Assembly (NCBI RefSeq): GCF_000378825.1
Contig: NZ_KB900388.1
Location: 4,595,901 to 4,659,900, forward strand
Length of the DNA stretch: 64,000 nucleotides
From: Salinispora vitiensis
GTDB lineage: Bacteria > Actinomycetota > Actinomycetes > Mycobacteriales > Micromonosporaceae
Direction: 5' to 3'
Part shown: positions 59,288-64,000 of the stretch, in pieces
How positions within the stretch are numbered: position 1 is the first letter of the stretch
Layout: every line of letters starts with the position of its first letter
Translations under genes and position numbers: made by a program
Notes under the pieces: generated by a model
What the model saw: the letters and a program-made list of their open reading frames with translations, nothing else
Database searches by the model: none
Told to the model about the DNA's origin: nothing

Positions 59288-61150
59288 GTGGACGAGCTGA
59301 GGATGCAGTCGCCGTTCCTGACCGACCAGAACATCGACAAGATCGTCGAGCTGTTCCCAGCGGTCGTCACCGAGGGGCGCGATGGCACGCGGATGATCGA
59401 TTTCGACCTGCTCCGTCAGGAGCTGTCGGGCCATGCGGTCGAGGGTCCGCAGGAGCGCTACCAGCTCAACTGGCCGGGTAAGCGAGAAGCGCTCCTCGCC
59501 GCGAACGCGCCGGTCGCCAAGACGCTGCGTCCGGTCCGGGGCGAGTCGGCCGACTTTGATACCACGCGGAACATCTTCATCGAGGGTGACAACCTTGACG
59601 TGCTCAAGTTGCTTCAGGATTAGTACCTCGGCAAGATCAAGATCATCTACATCGACCCGCCGTACAACACGGGAAACGACTTCATCTACGACGACGACTT
59701 TACGGAGAGCTCCGCGGAGTACCTCGCGAAATCCGGGCAGGTCGACGCCGCCGGAAACCGTCTGATCGCGAACACCGAGTCGAATGGACGGTTCCACTCC
59801 GACTGGCTCAGCATGATGTACCCGCGCCTCAAGCTCGCGCGGAACCTGCTGACCGACGACGGGGTGATCTTCATGTCGATCGACGACAACGAGGTCGACA
59901 ACCTCAAGAAGATCGGCTCGGAGATCTTCGGGCAGCAGAACTTCGTCGCGCAGATCATCTGGCAGAAGGTGTACGCGTTGAAGAACTCGGCGCGGTGGTT
60001 CTCCGCGGACCACGACTACATCGTGGTATTCGCCCGTAACAAGGAGCTCTGGCAGCCCCAGCAGCTCGCGCGCACCGGGGATATGGAGGCGCGGTACAAG
60101 AACCCCGACAGCGATCCAAGGGGTCCGTGGAAGGCCGAGAACATGTCGGCGCGGAACAGGTATAACGCAGGCGTCTACCCAATCACGGCCCCGTCGGGGC
60201 GCCTTATCGAAGGCCCTCCGCGGGGCAGTTACTGGCGAATATCCAGGCAGAAGTTCGCCGAGCTCGACGCGGACAACCGAATCTGGTGGGGCGCGGACGG
60301 GAACAACACCCCGGCGGTGAAGCGGTTCCTCTCCGAGGTCGCAGCCGGCCGGACCCCCCGGACGCTGTGGTCCTATGCGGAGGTGGGGCACACCCAGGAT
60401 GCCAAGAAGGCCCTGCTGAAGTACGTCCCGTTCGAGAATACGGCGAATGTGCTCAATTCTGTCAAGCCGGTCGAGCTGATCCAGCGGATCCTGCAGCTCG
60501 CGGGCCGGCCGCATGACGGCGATATCGTCCTGGACTTCTTCGGCGGAAGCGCGACCACCGCTCACGCCGTCCTCCAGCAGAACCTGGCCGACGGTGGCAA
60601 CAGGCGCTTCATCAGCGTCCAGATCCACGAGCCGCTGCCGGTCGCGGAGCCCGCCTTCGGTTCGATTTTCGAGATGGGACTCACCCGGGTCAGGAACCTC
60701 GCGGCGGAGATCGGGAGCCTGGAAGACACCTCCAGAAACCTCGACCTGGGCTTCCGCGTCCTCAGGGTTGACTCGACGAACCTCTCCGACCTGCTGCGCA
60801 CCCCGGACGAGCTTGGCCAGGACGAACTCGACCTCTTCGCGGAGAGCGTGCAGCCCGACCGGACCGGCGAAGATCTTCTCTTTCAGGTCCTCCTCGACTG
60901 GGGCCTGGAGCTGACGATGCCTATCGCGCTGACGCTCATTGATGACCACGAGGTGTTCGTCGTCGAGAACGGCGTCCTGATCGCCTGCTTCGAGGCGAAG
61001 GTGGGTCCTGCCGTGGTGCGCGAGATGGCGCGCAGGCAGCCGCTGCGTGCCGTATTCCGGGACTCGGGCTTCGCCACGGACGCCGGTCGGATCAACGCCG
61101 AGCAGGTGTTCGCCGAGGTCTCGCCCGCGACCGCGGTAAGGGCGATCTGA
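59288..61150 (+). pseudogene. mod: Type III restriction-modification methyltransferase (Mod) with internal amber codon
   Basis: A beta-class adenine methyltransferase frame of 620 codons from GTG 59288. FIEGDNLDVLKLLQD precedes the catalytic IYIDPPYNTGNDF, and the AdoMet motif DIVLDFFGGSATTAH follows at about codon 420, in the order typical of Type III Mod. Codon 112 (59621-59623) is TAG in the same frame, right between LLQD and YLGKIKIIYIDPPY. The protein would end before any catalytic motif; restart at ATG 59813 would lose DPPY. Unless the codon is read through, the gene is dead. Confidence 0.85.
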
Positions 61151-61153
61151 CCG

Positions 61154-61969
61154 ATGAAACTTCGGTTCAAGGTCCAGCGGTACCAGACCGATGCGGTGGA
61201 TGCGGTGGTGGACTGCTTCGCCGGGCAGCCTCGTGGCGAAGGGGTGTCGCATCGAATCGACCCGGGGCGTCCGGCCAATTCCGCTCGACCAGCGCTGGAG
61301 TTCTCGGACTCGGGGCTGCGGAACTCGGTCGCGGACTGCATCTGGCCGCTGGTCGATGCCCTCAACCTGGATACCACGCCCATCACCGACGCCCGCAAGC
61401 CCAAGCGAATTCCCCTGAATGAGGAGAACTTCGCCAAGGAGGAGTTCGGAGAACTCTGGGATCGGATTAATCACAAGGTCGTCTACCAGGTGGAGTTCGA
61501 CTCCGTCGAACTGATCGACAAGTGCGTCACCGCGCTCGATGCCCAGCTCAACGTCGCGGCCATGCAGTACGTCGTGCAGTCCGGCCAGCAGCGTGCGGCC
61601 CTCGACACCGGCGAACTGGCCAGCGGCGCTGGCTTCACGGTCAACTCGACGAGCACGCGGACGGACCCGGTCTCGGCATCGTCGCGGGTACCCGATGACC
61701 TGCTTGGCGAGATCACGGAGCGGACCCAGTTCACCCGCCGAACAGCCGCCGCGATCCTGGGTCGCATCAGGCCGACGACCTTCGCGCAGTACCGCCAGAA
61801 CCCCGGACGGTTCATCACCGAGTGCGTCCGGCTGATCAACGAGCAGAAGGCCGCGGTGGTTGTTGAAAACCTCAGCTATCACACCCTCGCCGAGCGGTAC
61901 GACTTCGCCATCTTCACCGGGAGCCAGACGAAGCAGCACTTCGCCAAAGCCGGGCAGAAGCTCAGCTGA
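61154..61969 (+). pseudogene. res: Type III restriction enzyme Res subunit, large internal and 3' deletions
   Basis: The frame begins KLRFKVQRYQTDAVDAVVDCFAGQP, the N-terminus of Type III Res, 3 nt after mod. After about residue 40 it jumps to EFSDSGLRNSVADCIWPLVDALN and RFITECVRLINEQKAAVVVEN, which belong to the middle-late part. The Walker A and DEAD-box helicase motifs are missing, as is the C-terminal nuclease domain. Only 271 of roughly 1000 residues remain. The reading frame stayed open, but the product cannot be an active nuclease. Confidence 0.8.
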
Positions 61970-62072
61970 TGCAGCTCGTTGCGGCCTCGTGACTGGCGCC
62001 CGTAGCCTCGTACCCCTTCTCGGGACTCAGTCCCTCGATGCTGGCGGCCTGCTCGGGATGCCAGCCACCGGC

Positions 62073-62483
62073 TCAGAACCTGCTTCTGGTGGGCTGGTCC
62101 GCCTGGTGCTCGCCGAAGCCGACCAGCCCAATTGTGCTAGCCAATAGGCTGACGGCGATCGCGAGGCCGAGCGTCAGGCTGGGCGGGAGCTCGGCGTCGA
62201 TCGCACCCAGCACGGCCGCGTTCGTCGCGCCCGCCAGGAAGAGGACGGCCGGCCCCCACCGGGTCGGCCGCGCCGATGTGCGCAACAGGGCCAGCGCCCC
62301 GGGAATGAGCACGCCGAAAACCGCCAGCGCCCCGATAAGTGAAGTGCGTAGCGTATCCGGGTCGAGCCCTTCGGAGCGTGGTTCGGCGCCGGACAGCAGC
62401 GCGGCGCAGGAACCGATGCCGAGTAGGGCGACCAGGCAGGCGGCCGACCGGAAGATCCTCGTGTGCAAGCTGTGCAAGCGCAT
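62073..62483 (-). CDS. Hypothetical four-helix membrane protein
   Basis: A 136-residue protein with four hydrophobic helices (about 12-32, 48-67, 78-98, 102-122) and short polar links. ATG 62483. No family is recognised. The neighbours are the broken res gene and an empty spacer, so context gives no lead. Confidence 0.6.
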   Translation of the reverse strand: MRLHSLHTRIFRSAACLVALLGIGSCAALLSGAEPRSEGLDPDTLRTSLIGALAVFGVLIPGALALLRTSARPTRWGPAVLFLAGATNAAVLGAIDAELPPSLTLGLAIAVSLLASTIGLVGFGEHQADQPTRSRF

Positions 62484-62744
62484 TTTAGTATCACTTCCGA
62501 GCTATCCGAAGACGGTGCGGAACGCGAATACAGATTAGGGGCGGACCCGCCGGAGGATCCACCCCGCGTGTCACCTCCCCGCGGGGCAAAGGCCAACCGC
62601 TCCGACGGCCTCGGTCAGCACCAGCACCGAGTCCGGCTTGCTGATCGGTTCGGTATCCGGCAGCAGCACCTGACGCACGTCGCCGGTCTTTCGAAGCTGG
62701 TCGTACTCCTGCCCGAGTCGCGCGCCGGAACGGGAATCGGGGCT
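62484..62744. other. 261-bp spacer
   Basis: No gene, RNA or clear regulatory motif is seen between two reverse-strand membrane protein genes. Frames here lack a start and natural composition. Confidence 0.4.
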
Positions 62745-63926
62745 TCAGCGTTCATGAACGGACTCCGCTGGGGCGGCAACCAGCCGTATCTGTGTGAAGG
62801 CGCGGGTGGTCCGGATCAGGTGGCGAATCTCGCTCTCCTCGTCGAGGGTCGGATCAGGCGGGGTTGGTCGCGCCGGCTGTGATGGTGCTGCACCAGATGC
62901 CATCGCCGTCAGCCCTGCGTGGATCCGCGCGGCCTCGACCATGGCCGCGAGATCGTCACCGACGACGCCTGTGGCGTGTGCCTGCCGGCGGGCTTCGTCG
63001 CTGATTTCCTCGCTGACGTACGGCCGCAGTGCCAGGTAAGCGTCGTAGATTTCGACCACCCGGCGGTGTAGCCGGTCTCCCGGTTTCCACCATTCCGGGC
63101 CGGCAGGTAGCTTGATCCCTGGTACGGCGTCGGTAAGGGCGCTCCACAGCGGGTGGAGCTGCTGGTATCGACGCAGGGTGCGAAACATTTTTCTGACACG
63201 GCTGACCCTGGGTCCCCACACTGGCATGGTCAGGCCGACCACAACGAGCAGTGCGCCGGTGCTGGACGAAATCGGGATGATGCCTTCCCAACGAGGTGGG
63301 CTCCATCCCAAAGTGGTCGATGCGTCGAGTAGGCGTGCCACGCAGTAGACCAGTCCGACCGAGGCACCGACGGCGGTAGTTCGTAACCCTCGGCGCAGCC
63401 ACCCCGAGTCGAGGATTTCGGCGTAGGGCCAACAGATACGGACGATATCGATCAGTCCCATAGCGAATGCCGAAACATAGATGATCAGATAGGCGGCCAG
63501 CTGTGGCCGGTGGGCGTAGCTGGCTACAAAGTCGGTCGTTCGTGTCTCGGTTGGGCCGAGTTGGGTAAACAAAACGCCCAGCACTGTCACGACCACGAAC
63601 AGCGACACGATGCGGCGTCTACTCCGACGGCGAGCCACCGCTGCCGGGTTTGTCCACCCCAGCAGCAGCACTTGGATCGTGACGGAGAACCCGACCACGC
63701 ACAGGTGTGCAATCAGCGCGGTGATGTTGTCGATGCCGGTAATCCGATCGGCAAACCCCCAAACGACGGGAGTCGACATGGTGAATGTCGTCGCGAGCAA
63801 TATGAGGGCAGCGGTAACCGCATTGCGGGAGGGAGTGGCGGCGCCCTTCCGTAGCGCGGATGACAGCCGGACCACCGCTGCCACCCAGGCGACCACAGCC
63901 AACGTGGGGTAGAAGATCTCGTTCAC
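62745..63926 (-). CDS. DUF6545/MAB_1171c-like membrane protein
   Basis: A 393-residue protein with seven transmembrane helices in the first 230 residues and a cytoplasmic helical domain (about 240-393: LRRYQQLHPLWSALTDAVPGI, DRLHRRVVEIYDAYLALRPYV, DEARRQAHATG). This is the pattern of the MAB_1171c/DUF6545 group. These often follow an XRE regulator or ImmA/IrrE peptidase gene in actinobacteria. GTG 63926 overlaps the upstream gene by GTGA. Its role is unknown; a membrane output of a peptidase-linked signalling unit is an inference. Confidence 0.75.
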   Translation of the reverse strand: MNEIFYPTLAVVAWVAAVVRLSSALRKGAATPSRNAVTAALILLATTFTMSTPVVWGFADRITGIDNITALIAHLCVVGFSVTIQVLLLGWTNPAAVARRRSRRRIVSLFVVVTVLGVLFTQLGPTETRTTDFVASYAHRPQLAAYLIIYVSAFAMGLIDIVRICWPYAEILDSGWLRRGLRTTAVGASVGLVYCVARLLDASTTLGWSPPRWEGIIPISSSTGALLVVVGLTMPVWGPRVSRVRKMFRTLRRYQQLHPLWSALTDAVPGIKLPAGPEWWKPGDRLHRRVVEIYDAYLALRPYVSEEISDEARRQAHATGVVGDDLAAMVEAARIHAGLTAMASGAAPSQPARPTPPDPTLDEESEIRHLIRTTRAFTQIRLVAAPAESVHER

Positions 63927-64000
63927 TTCTCACCTTCTCCCAGGGATTGCCAGATACGGGCCACGGTGGCTTCCGAAGTCGGGTCGTTGGACCCAGGCGG
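63923..64000 (-). CDS. C-terminal end of an upstream gene, cut by window edge
   Basis: The last 25 codons, ending ...TVARIWQSLGEGEK and a stop at 63923, overlap the start of the DUF6545-like gene by 4 nt, so they are translationally coupled. Too little is visible to identify the product; an XRE/ImmA-type partner would be expected from other genomes. Confidence 0.55.
   Translation of the reverse strand, partial: PPGSNDPTSEATVARIWQSLGEGEK

Noticed and set aside
58508..61939. A 1143-codon open frame on the minus strand across the ABC ATPase and mod/res region
   Set aside because: It lies antisense to well-supported ATPase, Mod and Res sequence. Its composition is that of a GC-rich shadow frame with no recognisable domain.
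1..64000. CRISPR array
   Set aside because: No regularly spaced repeats of 24-40 bp were seen. The tandem arrays found have no spacers or only one.

Overview
The window is high-GC actinobacterial DNA. Dense genes, frequent GTG starts, start codons 6-7 nt after a TANNNT hexamer (a leaderless-transcript signature), and a cysO/mec/cysM cysteine locus, GH15 hydrolase and CbiM-type metal uptake operon all fit Micromonosporaceae (Micromonospora/Salinispora-like). The genus is an inference; no ribosomal marker is present. The sequence was read by eye, so family names rest on motif recognition and not on searches.

Layout. 1-10.4 kb: an edge-truncated MFS exporter, a protein with a caspase-like His/Cys pair, small redox and pentapeptide proteins, a cysteine-free HesB-like protein, a GH15 hydrolase, an FAD monooxygenase and an orphan ctaD. 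10.4-14.1 kb: a gutted alpha/beta-hydrolase pseudogene, an MFS gene and the NAD salvage pair pncB-pncA. 14.3-19.4 kb: a forward cluster with clpS, a DUF2017-like gene, a JAMM peptidase, cysO, cysM, an MBL hydrolase, rph and rdgB. 19.4-27.2 kb: a complete histidine utilisation operon in reverse orientation (rpiR-type regulator, hutU, M20 hydrolase, hutF, hutI, hutH). 27.3-29.3 kb: MOSC, GNAT and ASCH genes.

29.3-33.5 kb is a genomic island. Composition drops visibly. It carries an IS256-type transposase stub, a three-gene ABC exporter, a scrambled LuxR-type gene and a decayed serine recombinase whose reading frame runs into tRNA-Leu(UAG).

33.6-43.7 kb returns to core-like sequence: bcp, a Co/Ni ECF transporter operon with a clear promoter/operator, a DsbA-like/MauE pair divergent from copper-associated copCD-ycnI genes, a GT87 mannosyltransferase, orn and tRNA-His. 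43.7-52.4 kb holds an XRE regulator followed by three small genes, a secreted beta-helix protein, an L,D-transpeptidase, tRNA-Lys, a HAD phosphatase, a tryptophanyl-tRNA synthetase and GNAT genes. 52.4-54.7 kb: a pentapeptide remnant and an MFS pump with a divergent ArsR-like regulator.

55.2-59.2 kb is the most unusual intact unit: an ECF sigma factor, an anti-sigma zinc finger fused to a multi-pass membrane domain, two membrane proteins and an ABC ATPase, all tightly coupled. It is followed by a cut-off sixth gene and a dead Type III restriction-modification locus (amber codon just before the methyltransferase DPPY motif; res mostly deleted). The window ends with membrane proteins, including a DUF6545/MAB_1171c-like one translationally coupled to a gene cut by the right edge.
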